This document shows, one piece after another, positions 17,008 to 24,744 of a stretch of DNA of 64,000 nucleotides. The notes under the pieces were generated by a model, which was given only the letters and a program-made list of their open reading frames with translations, was not told where the DNA came from and searched no databases. The translations under genes were made by a program, and so were the position numbers. This DNA comes from an uncultured Paracoccaceae bacterium. Lineage in GTDB: Bacteria > Pseudomonadota > Alphaproteobacteria > Rhodobacterales > Rhodobacteraceae. The stretch covers positions 1 to 64,000 of the forward strand of contig CANKVU010000003.1 in assembly GCA_947487205.1 (NCBI GenBank). The letters are read 5' to 3'. The stretch's first letter is position 1, and every line of letters starts with the position of its first letter.

Positions 17008-18395
17008 CACACGATCTGCTGATCACCGGGGCCGACGCCATCCTGCCGGGCGCGGGGCGCATGCGCTGCGACATCGCGGTGACGGAGGGCAGGATCGCGG
17101 CGATCCTCGCCCCCGGCAGCAAGGCCGAGGCCGCCGAGACGCTCGCGGCGGACGGGCGCCTCGTCATTCCCGGCGTGATCGACGGGCATCTGCACCTGGG
17201 CCACGGCACGTCCATCGCCCGCCCGCAGGTCCCCGAGGATGCCGACCGCGAGACCGCCGCGGCCGCGCTCGGCGGGGTGACCTGCATGATCCCCTATCTC
17301 ATGTCCACCGGTCCCTATTCCGAGATCTTCGACGAGGTCGTCTCCGTCACGCAGGCGGGCGCCCGGATCGACTTCGGATATCATCCCATTGTCTCCACCG
17401 AGGACCAGTTGTCCGAGGTGCCGCTCTACATCACCGAATACGGCGCCCCGACGCTCAAGATCTTCATGAACAACCGGGGTGGCGAGGGGGAACGGCTCGG
17501 CCTGCCCGACATCGACGACGGCTTTCTCTACCGGCTGGCCGAACAGGCCGCGCGGCATGGCGGGATGGTCAACCCGCACCCCGAGGCCATCGAGGTGGCG
17601 TGGACGTTGCGGGCCCGCGCGATGGACGCCGACCCCGAGGGAACGGGCGGACTGGCCGCCTGGAACGCGACCCGACCCGGGTTCATCGAGGGCGACGCCG
17701 TGCAGCGCGCCGCGTACCTGGCCAACCGGGCGGGCGCCCCGGTCTACATCGTCCACACCTCCTCGACCGAGGCGCTGGAGGCGGCCCTGGCGCGGCGACG
17801 GGCCGGCGATGTCGTGCATCTCGAAACCTGCCCGCACTACCTAACGCACGACGTGACGTGGGACGGCGGCACGGTCGGTAAGATCAATCCGCCCCTGCGC
17901 CACGCAGGGGACCGGGAGCGCCTGTGGCGGGCGATCCATGACGGGGACATCGACACCGTGGCCACGGACCACGTCCACCGCGACATCGGCTCGAAGGAGG
18001 GCGGGATCTGGAAGGCCTCGCCCGGGTGCCCCGGCATGGAGACGCTGCTGCCGGTCATGCTGACGGAGGGATACCGCAACCGCGGCGTGCCGCTCGAGCG
18101 GATCGTCGAGCTGCTCTGCGAGACGCCCGCCCGGCTGATGGGCCTGTCCGACCGGAAGGGCCGGATCGCCGTGGGGCTCGATGCGGATCTGGCGATCATC
18201 GACCTCGACGCCGAATATACCTTCGGGCGCGAGGACGTGGTGTCCTCGGCCGGCTACTCGATCTACGAAGGCTGGACGCTCCGGGGAAAGGTGACGGACA
18301 CGTTCGTCCGCGGTCGCGGCGTGGTGCGGGGCGGCGCGCTGGTCGAGGGGGCCGCGGGCACGGGCCGCTACCAGCACCGCATCCTGGGGCGCTGA
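17004..18395 (+). CDS. Dihydropyrimidinase/hydantoinase-like amidohydrolase
   Basis: 463 residues; ATGA overlap with the preceding gene. The metal ligands of the dinuclear amidohydrolase family are intact: His62 and His64 in GVIDGHLHLGHG, the carbamylated Lys in APTLKIFMNN, His in MVNPHPE, His in YIVHTSSTEALE, and Asp in TVATDHVHRD. C-terminal GLDADLAIIDLD packing is typical. These enzymes open cyclic amides such as dihydropyrimidines, hydantoins, allantoin or (enamidase) a partially reduced nicotinate ring. It is a strong candidate for the ring-opening step of this operon, though the ring substrate cannot be told from sequence. Confidence 0.9.
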   Translation: MTHDLLITGADAILPGAGRMRCDIAVTEGRIAAILAPGSKAEAAETLAADGRLVIPGVIDGHLHLGHGTSIARPQVPEDADRETAAAALGGVTCMIPYLMSTGPYSEIFDEVVSVTQAGARIDFGYHPIVSTEDQLSEVPLYITEYGAPTLKIFMNNRGGEGERLGLPDIDDGFLYRLAEQAARHGGMVNPHPEAIEVAWTLRARAMDADPEGTGGLAAWNATRPGFIEGDAVQRAAYLANRAGAPVYIVHTSSTEALEAALARRRAGDVVHLETCPHYLTHDVTWDGGTVGKINPPLRHAGDRERLWRAIHDGDIDTVATDHVHRDIGSKEGGIWKASPGCPGMETLLPVMLTEGYRNRGVPLERIVELLCETPARLMGLSDRKGRIAVGLDADLAIIDLDAEYTFGREDVVSSAGYSIYEGWTLRGKVTDTFVRGRGVVRGGALVEGAAGTGRYQHRILGR

Positions 18396-18396
18396 G

Positions 18397-19392
18397 ATGG
18401 GAACGCCGTCGCCACGGGTCGCGCTGATCGGATGCGGCGGCACGATCTCGACACGTGCCTCCGGGCCGTTCGACACGCTCGACTATCCCGAGAGCGGCAC
18501 GAAACTGAACGCCGCGGACGTGCTCGACGCGATGCCCGAGCTCGCCACCATCGCGGATGTCAGCCCCATACCGTTCCGGGAGGTGGGGTCGAGCAAGATC
18601 GGACCCGACGATTGGCTCTCCCTGGCGCGGACGGTTCAGGCGACGCTCGACGCCGATCCCGACCTGGCCGGCGTGCTGATCCTGCACGGAACCGCGACGC
18701 TCGAGGAAACCGCCTTCTTCCTCGACCTGACGCTGCGGAGCGACCGTCCCGTTGTACTGGTGGGCGCGCAGCGTCCCTTGCGAACCATCGGCACCGACGC
18801 CGTCTCGAACGCGGCCGCGGCGTTCAGGACGGCCATCTCCCCCGCTGCGCGCGACCGCGGCGTGATGGTGGTCCTCAACGACGAGATCCATGCGGCGCGC
18901 GACGTGTCGAAACGCTCGACCTACCGGTTGCAGGCCTTCGCCTCCGGGGCCTACGGCCCCCTCGGCGTGGTCGACTCGGATCGCGTCGTCTTCCATCGCC
19001 GCCCGGATCGGTCGGCCCCACGCTTCGATCCGGCGCGGATCGACGTGCTCCCACGCGTCGACGTTCTCTATGCCGTGGGCGGTGGCGACGGCGTGATGGT
19101 ACGCGCCTGTCTCGACGCCGGTGCGCGGGGCCTCGTTTCCGCCGGGTTCGCGCCCGGCATGACCGCTCCCGCGGAACGGGAGGCGCTGAACATGGCGGCG
19201 GGACGGGGTATCGCCATCGTGCAATGCAGTCGCGCGGGCAGCGGACGCGTGGCGCGGCGCCAGGCCTTGGTCCGCGACGGCTGGATCGCGGGCGGCGATC
19301 TGCCGCCGCACAAGGCGCGCATCCTCCTCATGCTCGGTCTGACGCGCACCTCCGACCCCGGGCGCCTGCAACAGCTTTTCGACGAGGTCTGA
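18397..19392 (+). CDS. Asparaginase-fold amidohydrolase, altered substrate site
   Basis: 331 residues, no signal peptide, one base after the previous stop. It is collinear with bacterial type II L-asparaginases: nucleophile Thr16 in GCGGTIST, second-site Thr99 in HGTATLEET, and Lys in NDEIHAARDVSK. The residues that hold the substrate alpha-amino group differ: the usual HGTDT Asp is Ala100, the GSQ Gln is Ser, and the later Glu is replaced by Leu in VARRQALVRDG. The hydrolytic machinery is kept but amino-acid recognition is probably lost, suggesting a half-amide of a plain dicarboxylic acid as substrate. Identification of the fold is firm; the substrate is inferred. Confidence 0.9.
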   Translation: MGTPSPRVALIGCGGTISTRASGPFDTLDYPESGTKLNAADVLDAMPELATIADVSPIPFREVGSSKIGPDDWLSLARTVQATLDADPDLAGVLILHGTATLEETAFFLDLTLRSDRPVVLVGAQRPLRTIGTDAVSNAAAAFRTAISPAARDRGVMVVLNDEIHAARDVSKRSTYRLQAFASGAYGPLGVVDSDRVVFHRRPDRSAPRFDPARIDVLPRVDVLYAVGGGDGVMVRACLDAGARGLVSAGFAPGMTAPAEREALNMAAGRGIAIVQCSRAGSGRVARRQALVRDGWIAGGDLPPHKARILLMLGLTRTSDPGRLQQLFDEV

Positions 19393-19393
19393 C

Positions 19394-20287
19394 ATGGAAC
19401 TGCGCGCCCACGACCGCTACGACTACATTCCGCTTCCCGACCGGCCCGATTATTCCTGGCCCGGCGGCAAGCGCCTGGCCTTCTGCCTGTGCAACAACCT
19501 GGAGATCTTTGCCTATCGCGAGGGGCTGGGGTCGGACAGCGCGGTTCTCGGCGCGCCGCAGACCCACCGCAACTTTGCCTGGCGCGATTACGGCAACCGC
19601 GTCGGACAATGGTATCTGTTCGACCTGCTCGACGAGTTCGACCTGCCCGCCTCCCACAACACCAATTCGGGCCTGCTCGCGGCCTGCCCGCAGATCCTCG
19701 ACCGGATCCGCGCGCGGGGCGACGAGATCGTCGGCCACGGACGGACCAACGGCGAACGCCAGGACGATCGCGGAGAAGCCGAGGAGCGGGCGCTGATCGC
19801 GCAGGCGACCGAGGAGCTCGTGGCGCAGATCGGGACCCAGCCCAAGGGATGGATGGGGCCGTACTTCGCCCAGAGCGAGGTGACGCTCGACCTCCTGGCC
19901 GAGGCGGGCTACCGGTTCATGCTGGACTGGCCGGCCGACGACCAGCCCTTCTGGATGCGGACGCGATCCGGGCCGATCATGTCGGTGCCGTATTCCGTCG
20001 AGCTGAACGATTCCCCCGCGATGGTCTTCCGGCAGGAAAGCGCGATGTCCTTCGAGCGGATGATCGTCGACCAGTTCGACGAGATGCTGCACCAGTCCCG
20101 CAAGCGGCCGCTGGTCTTCACCCTCGTGACGCATCCGTTCGTCTTCGGCCATCCCTACCGCCTGCGTGCGCTGCGCCGGGCGCTTACCCACGTCATGCAG
20201 CACCGGGAGGATCTCTGGATCACGACCGTCGGCGGGGTCCACGATCACTGCGCCGGGCTGCCGGCCGGGATCGTGCCGGGCAGCTGA
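19394..20287 (+). CDS. Polysaccharide-deacetylase-fold hydrolase (PuuE/imidase-like)
   Basis: 297 residues, start one base after the previous stop. The length and motifs match the PuuE allantoinase branch of the NodB fold: CLCNNLEIFAYREG replaces the metal-binding TFDDG, SHNTNSGLLAACPQIL follows, and EIVGHGRTNGE replaces the HSxxH motif. The classic Asp-His-His metal triad of deacetylases is therefore incomplete. Members of this branch hydrolyse cyclic amides such as allantoin, and I recall that bacterial cyclic-imide hydrolases also fall here. Being last in the operon with two amidases, it is a second candidate for ring opening. Sugar deacetylation is unlikely. Confidence 0.85.
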   Translation: MELRAHDRYDYIPLPDRPDYSWPGGKRLAFCLCNNLEIFAYREGLGSDSAVLGAPQTHRNFAWRDYGNRVGQWYLFDLLDEFDLPASHNTNSGLLAACPQILDRIRARGDEIVGHGRTNGERQDDRGEAEERALIAQATEELVAQIGTQPKGWMGPYFAQSEVTLDLLAEAGYRFMLDWPADDQPFWMRTRSGPIMSVPYSVELNDSPAMVFRQESAMSFERMIVDQFDEMLHQSRKRPLVFTLVTHPFVFGHPYRLRALRRALTHVMQHREDLWITTVGGVHDHCAGLPAGIVPGS

Positions 20288-20291
20288 CGGA

Positions 20292-21650
20292 TCAGGCCCG
20301 GCGCGCCTTGAGGACATAGATCCGGCGCCGGTGCCGCCAGGGGCCCCGGCTCAGCCCGGCATCGTGGCCCGGGGCCAGTCCGATCCCCGCCTCGTCCACG
20401 ATCTCGAACCGGTCGGCCACGGCCATGCGGACGGTCCGGCTCGGCAGGGGAACGAACGGCCCCTGCAACGGAACCTGTCCGCGGCTTTCCACGTCGCGCC
20501 ATTCCCGTCCGTACCGGGAGGTCATGTTCCGCGTGCCGGCCAGCACCGTTCCGCCCGGCTTGAGGACGCGGCGGGCCTCGTCGAGAATGCCGGCAAGATC
20601 GGGCACCTGCTCCAGGGATTGCGGGAAATAGACGATATCCAGGCTGCCATCGTCGAAGGGCAGCTTGCCCGCTTCCGCGCGCAGGAACGCGGTGCCCTCG
20701 CGCTCCATGCCCTCGCTCCGAAGCCGTTCGCGGATGAAGGAGAGGTTGTTCTCGGACAGCTCCACGACGTTCAGCCGGGCATCGGGCGGAAGGCGGCGCA
20801 GCAGCTCCACGGTCGTGGTGCCGCCCCACGGCATGATCTCGGCGACGCTGGCAGCGGGAGCTACCGGGCCAAGCACGTCCAGTTCCCGCGCTGTGGCGTC
20901 CCCGTGCCGGGCCGAGACGAACACGCCCGGCGTCGGGGACTTGGCCCAGACGGAGTAGCCCCGGAAATCGGCGAGCTGATCCCAGCCCCACTTCGCGGGG
21001 TCCCACTCGGCGAACGGATTGTCATGGTTGGCGATCCGGTCGGCGGGATAGCTGTCGGCGGGTTTCACGGGATAGATCGTATGGGCCGGACGCTCGAAGC
21101 GGCCGAAGGACATGATCGTCTCGTCGGGCCGGCGCGGTGCCTTCATGGCCGGCGCGGTTTCCCCGGCGCGGCCGATCGCCAACGCGCCCAGGATCTCGAA
21201 GATTTCGGGGATCCCAAGCATCTCGCGGAGCGCGCCATGGTCTCCGACGCCCGCATTCCAGATGCCCGAATACCCCCGCAGGTGGGTGCTCAGCAGCATG
21301 TGATAGCCCGCCGCGCCGACCGACTGCACGACGGAATAGTTCCGGTGCGCCCAGCCTTTCTGGAACGTGAGGTAGATCAGGGCGCCGCACTCGGCGAAAT
21401 GGGGGTTGCCGCCGGCGATGTCGCGGGCCCGCCGCAGCGCATCGCGGTCGGTGACCACGACGAAGTGCCATTGCTGCTGGTTGCACGAGGACGGTGCCTG
21501 GGTGCCGTCGCGCACGATGCGGCGGATCACCTCCTCCTCCATCGGCCGCCCGTCGAAGACGCGACAGGAGCGGCGGGAGGACAGGCGGTCGAGGATCTCC
21601 TCCGCCTCGGTGGGGAGCGTATGGGCTGCTTCGAGAGCTTTTCCGGTCAT
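20292..21650 (-). CDS. Nitroreductase-methyltransferase fusion protein
   Basis: 452 residues. Residues ~20-205 are a nitroreductase-family FMN domain (SSRRSCRVFDGRPMEEEVIRRI..APSSCNQQQWHFVVV and GALAIGRAGE). Residues ~245-440 are a class I SAM methyltransferase-like domain (SVAEIMPWGGTTTVELL, NVVELSENNLSFIRERL, DIVYFPQSLEQVPDLAGILDEARRVLKPGGTVLAGTR). Its glycine-rich motif I is degenerate. The join is continuous with no frameshift. The gene is divergent from the TRAP operon and shares its operator, and converges 4 bases from the pathway operon end. The combined function is unknown; reduction then methylation of one aromatic or heterocyclic compound, or a sensing role, are both possible. Confidence 0.85.
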   Translation of the reverse strand: MTGKALEAAHTLPTEAEEILDRLSSRRSCRVFDGRPMEEEVIRRIVRDGTQAPSSCNQQQWHFVVVTDRDALRRARDIAGGNPHFAECGALIYLTFQKGWAHRNYSVVQSVGAAGYHMLLSTHLRGYSGIWNAGVGDHGALREMLGIPEIFEILGALAIGRAGETAPAMKAPRRPDETIMSFGRFERPAHTIYPVKPADSYPADRIANHDNPFAEWDPAKWGWDQLADFRGYSVWAKSPTPGVFVSARHGDATARELDVLGPVAPAASVAEIMPWGGTTTVELLRRLPPDARLNVVELSENNLSFIRERLRSEGMEREGTAFLRAEAGKLPFDDGSLDIVYFPQSLEQVPDLAGILDEARRVLKPGGTVLAGTRNMTSRYGREWRDVESRGQVPLQGPFVPLPSRTVRMAVADRFEIVDEAGIGLAPGHDAGLSRGPWRHRRRIYVLKARRA

Positions 21651-21705
21651 GACGATTTCCCTCGCGCTTTGCTGCCGCCTTCATTGACAGGACGGGACTT
21701 CAGTG

Positions 21706-21723
21706 TAAACTGTTAACAGATAG
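21706..21723. promoter_or_regulatory. Second copy of the GntR-type operator
   Basis: TAAACTGT-TA-ACAGATAG repeats the left half of the 12572-12589 site exactly; the right half keeps ACAG-T. The core TGTTAACA is a perfect palindrome. A -35-like TTAACA (21713-21718) lies inside it, with TCGAAT (21735-21740) as a possible -10 after 16 bases, reading toward the TRAP operon. It also lies upstream of the divergent nitroreductase fusion, so both could be controlled from it. Confidence 0.55.
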
Positions 21724-21798
21724 CAGAACCGACCTCGAATGTCGGTCGCGAACTACGACCCGGCAACCGGGCGTCCCACCGAAACAGAAGGACAAACG

Positions 21799-22809
21799 AT
21801 GCTCAGCAGGTTGGTCACGAACACTATTCTGGTCACGGCGCTCGGCGCCGGTGCGGCCCAGGCGCAGGAATTCCGGCTGAACTGGGGCCATTACCTGGCG
21901 AACGGTCCCTTCCTCGAGGTCGAGGACGAATTCATCGCCGCGGTCAAGGAGCGCACCGATGGCCGCGTCGAGTTCAACGTGGTCTATTCCGGCGGATTGG
22001 GTTCGGGTGACGAGTTGCTGACGCTGGCCGGCCGCGGTGCGGTGGATATTGCCTCGGTCGTGCCGGGCTATTACGCGAACCAGCTCCTGTTCGCGAAGGC
22101 GCTGCAGATCCCGTTCGTCTTCGATTCGCCCGCCGAAGCCATCGAGGTCGCCGAATATTCCTACGACAACATTCCCGCCTTCCAGGAAGAGCTCGCGCAG
22201 CTGCGCGTGCGCCGGCTGTTCCACCAGCCGCTCGGGTCGTACTACTTCGCCGGGCCCTCGGACGAGTGTCAGACGCTCGAAGGGCTGCAGGGCAAGAAGG
22301 TCCGCACGTTCGGGTCGGACATCCCCAAGATGATGGACGCAGTCGGTGCGGTGCCGCAATCGGTGCCCGCCGGCGACCAGTACGAGGCGCTCGAACGGGG
22401 CACCCTCGACTATGCCTTCGTGAATGTCGGCAATATCGAAGCCTACCGCCTCTACGAGCCGGGTCCGAACCTGTGCGGCCCGGCGCTGTCGATGGCCGGC
22501 CACATGGTCGTCGTCGGCGAGCGGGCGTGGCAGCGCCTTCCCGAGGACATCCAGACGATCATCCTGGAAGAAGCCGACAAGGCCCAACAGCGCTATGTCG
22601 AGTGGGTCGACGCCAGCGAGGCCCAATCGGCCGAGGCCGTCGAGGCCGCGGGCGCGACGATCCACGAGTACAGCGCGGAACAGCTGCGGCAGTGGGACGA
22701 CGCCGCGCCGGACATGCTCGCCCAATGGGTCGAAGAGCTCGAAGGCCGCGGTCAGGGCGAGGCGGCGCGGGAAACCGCTGATGCCTGGCGCGACCTGACG
22801 GCCGACTGA
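21799..22809 (+). CDS. TRAP transporter substrate-binding protein (DctP type)
   Basis: 336 residues from the ATG at 21799, preceded by AGAAGGAC. Signal peptide MLSRLVTNTILVTALGAGAAQAQ. The DctP fold is visible in RLNWGHYLANGPFLEVEDEFIAAVKERTDGRVEFNVVYSGGLGSGDELL, ALQIPFVFDSPAEA and LEGLQGKKVRTFGSDIPKMMDAVGAVPQSVPAGDQYEALERGTLDYAF. It captures an organic acid in the periplasm for the sodium-driven DctQM permease encoded next. Being under the same operator as the degradation operon, it probably imports the pathway substrate. The usual ligand-binding Arg is probably the one in KKVRTFG. Confidence 0.92.
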   Translation: MLSRLVTNTILVTALGAGAAQAQEFRLNWGHYLANGPFLEVEDEFIAAVKERTDGRVEFNVVYSGGLGSGDELLTLAGRGAVDIASVVPGYYANQLLFAKALQIPFVFDSPAEAIEVAEYSYDNIPAFQEELAQLRVRRLFHQPLGSYYFAGPSDECQTLEGLQGKKVRTFGSDIPKMMDAVGAVPQSVPAGDQYEALERGTLDYAFVNVGNIEAYRLYEPGPNLCGPALSMAGHMVVVGERAWQRLPEDIQTIILEEADKAQQRYVEWVDASEAQSAEAVEAAGATIHEYSAEQLRQWDDAAPDMLAQWVEELEGRGQGEAARETADAWRDLTAD

Positions 22810-22868
22810 CCCGGCGATCCATGCCGCTCCACCGCGCGGACGGCCTGCAGGGCCGACCGCGTACCGGT

Positions 22869-23393
22869 ATGACGGAGACTGAGATGCTGGACCGCGCACA
22901 ACGGATCATAGAGCGACTGGCGTTCCTGGCGGTGTTGCTGGGCGGCGCCGGCCTGCTGCTGTCGATGTTCCTGGGCATGGGCGACGTGATCGGCTCGCTC
23001 TTCAACCGGCCCCTGCCCGGGGCGCTCGAAGTCACGGAAAGCACGATGGTGCTGATCGTGTTCGGCGGGCTGGCCTACGCGCAGATCCGGCGGCGGCATC
23101 TGCGGGTGGAGCTTGCCTATCTCCAGGCCGGGCCCAGACTGCGCTCGACGATGGACATCGTGGCCTCGCTCAGCGGGCTGGTCTTCTTTTCCCTGCTGAC
23201 GTGGCAGGCCTACAACGAGGCGATCTTCGCCTACCAGATCGGCGAATCCACCTCCGGCCTCGTACGTTTCCCGCTGCTGCCCGCCCGCATCGCCGTCGTC
23301 GTGGGGTCGGGTCTCTTCATCGTTCAACTCTGCCTCGACCTGCTGAAGGACATCGTCTCCTTCGGCCGGCCGAAGGAATTCGAGCTGGGCTGA
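22869..23393 (+). CDS. TRAP transporter small permease (DctQ type)
   Basis: About 174 residues from the ATG at 22869; the ATG at 22884 has a better GGAG spacing and would remove five residues. Four predicted membrane helices (LAFLAVLLGGAGLLLSMFLG, STMVLIVFGGLAYAQI, IVASLSGLVFFSLLTWQA and a final IAVVVGSGLFIVQLCLDLL) match DctQ topology. It sits between the binding protein and large permease genes and forms the membrane complex with the latter. Confidence 0.88.
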   Translation: MTETEMLDRAQRIIERLAFLAVLLGGAGLLLSMFLGMGDVIGSLFNRPLPGALEVTESTMVLIVFGGLAYAQIRRRHLRVELAYLQAGPRLRSTMDIVASLSGLVFFSLLTWQAYNEAIFAYQIGESTSGLVRFPLLPARIAVVVGSGLFIVQLCLDLLKDIVSFGRPKEFELG

Positions 23394-23425
23394 ACCGCCC
23401 GCCTTCCCGACAAGAGGTTCCCGAC

Positions 23426-24727
23426 GTGTTCGACCCCGTGACGGCTGCACTCATCGTCATCGCCGTAGTCGCGATCCTCCTCGTCTCGGGGGCCCATATC
23501 GGTATCTCTCTGGGCCTTGGCGGACTTCTCGGCATGACGCTGACCATCGGCACCGCCGCCGCGATGGCGCAACTGGCCACGGTGCCCTTCAGCACCACGA
23601 ACTCCTTCACCCTCGCGGTCATTCCGCTCTTCATCCTGATGGGGTCTCTGGCCACCCAGGCGGGATTGACGACCGAGCTCTACCACGCCGCGTACAACTG
23701 GGTGTCCCGTCTGCCCGGGGGGCTGGCGATGACGACGACGATCGCCTCGGCCGCCTTCGGCGCGGCATCCGGATCGACCATCGTGAACGCCGCGGTCTTC
23801 ACGCGCATGGCGATGCCCGAAATGACGAAGCTCGGCTATTCCAAGCGGCTGTCGGCGGGCTCCATCGCCGCGTCTGGCACGCTGGCGGCCATGATTCCGC
23901 CGAGCGTGTTGATGGTGATCTACGCGATCATCACCGAGCAATCCGTCGGCATCCTCCTGATCGCGGGTCTCGTGCCCGGCCTACTGACGGCAATCGTGTT
24001 CCTGGTCGGCATCTACGTCATGGTCCGGCGCAACCCCGAGATCGCGCCCCGCCCCGCCAAGCCGATCCCGATGTCCGAGAAGCTCGCCTCGCTCAAGAAC
24101 GTCTGGGGCATCGTCCTCTTGTTCGGATTGGTGATCGGCGGCATCTACGGCGGTTTCTTCGTGCCGACCTATGCCGGGGCGGTCGGCGCCTTCATGATCG
24201 TGATCCTGAAGCGGCGTGCAAGTCCGGGCGTCCTGGCCGAAACGTTCCGGGACGCGGTGCTGACCAGTTCGACCATCTTCCTGGTGATCATCGGGGGCAT
24301 GCTGTTCGCGCGTTTCCTGACCTATACCGGCCTTGTCTCGACCGTGTCGGAAACGGTCCTGGCCTTCGGGTTGCCGCCCTTCGCCTATCTGATGGCCTTC
24401 GCGCTGCTGTTCCTGATCCTGGGCATGTTCATCGAGCCCATCGCGATCATGATCATGACGCTGCCGGTCATGTTCCCGGTCATGACCGAAGTCGGCTACG
24501 ATCCCGTCTGGCTCGGCGTCATCGCGGTGAAGATGGCCGAGATATCGCTCATCACGCCACCTGTGGGCCTGAACGTCTATGTGGTGCGAAGCGCCTCTCC
24601 GGTGCCGCTGAGCCTCGGGGATGTCTTCAGGGGTGTCGCGCCGTTCATCGGCTTGGAGGCCCTCGTGCTCATGTTGCTGATCCTGTTCCCCGAGATCGCG
24701 ACCTTCCTGCCCTCCATCGCCGGCTGA
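23426..24727 (+). CDS. TRAP transporter large permease (DctM type)
   Basis: 433 residues from a GTG preceded by AAGAGG. Around twelve hydrophobic helices carry the DctM signatures (NSFTLAVIPLFILMGSLATQAG, FGAASGSTIVNAAVFTRMAMPEM, AASGTLAAMIPPSVLMVIYAIITEQSVG, EISLITPPVGLNVYV). It catalyses sodium-coupled substrate uptake. The frame stays open upstream into the DctQ gene but with no family homology, so the GTG is the sensible start. Confidence 0.92.
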   Translation: MFDPVTAALIVIAVVAILLVSGAHIGISLGLGGLLGMTLTIGTAAAMAQLATVPFSTTNSFTLAVIPLFILMGSLATQAGLTTELYHAAYNWVSRLPGGLAMTTTIASAAFGAASGSTIVNAAVFTRMAMPEMTKLGYSKRLSAGSIAASGTLAAMIPPSVLMVIYAIITEQSVGILLIAGLVPGLLTAIVFLVGIYVMVRRNPEIAPRPAKPIPMSEKLASLKNVWGIVLLFGLVIGGIYGGFFVPTYAGAVGAFMIVILKRRASPGVLAETFRDAVLTSSTIFLVIIGGMLFARFLTYTGLVSTVSETVLAFGLPPFAYLMAFALLFLILGMFIEPIAIMIMTLPVMFPVMTEVGYDPVWLGVIAVKMAEISLITPPVGLNVYVVRSASPVPLSLGDVFRGVAPFIGLEALVLMLLILFPEIATFLPSIAG

Positions 24728-24744
24728 CACCCCAAGGAGCTGCC

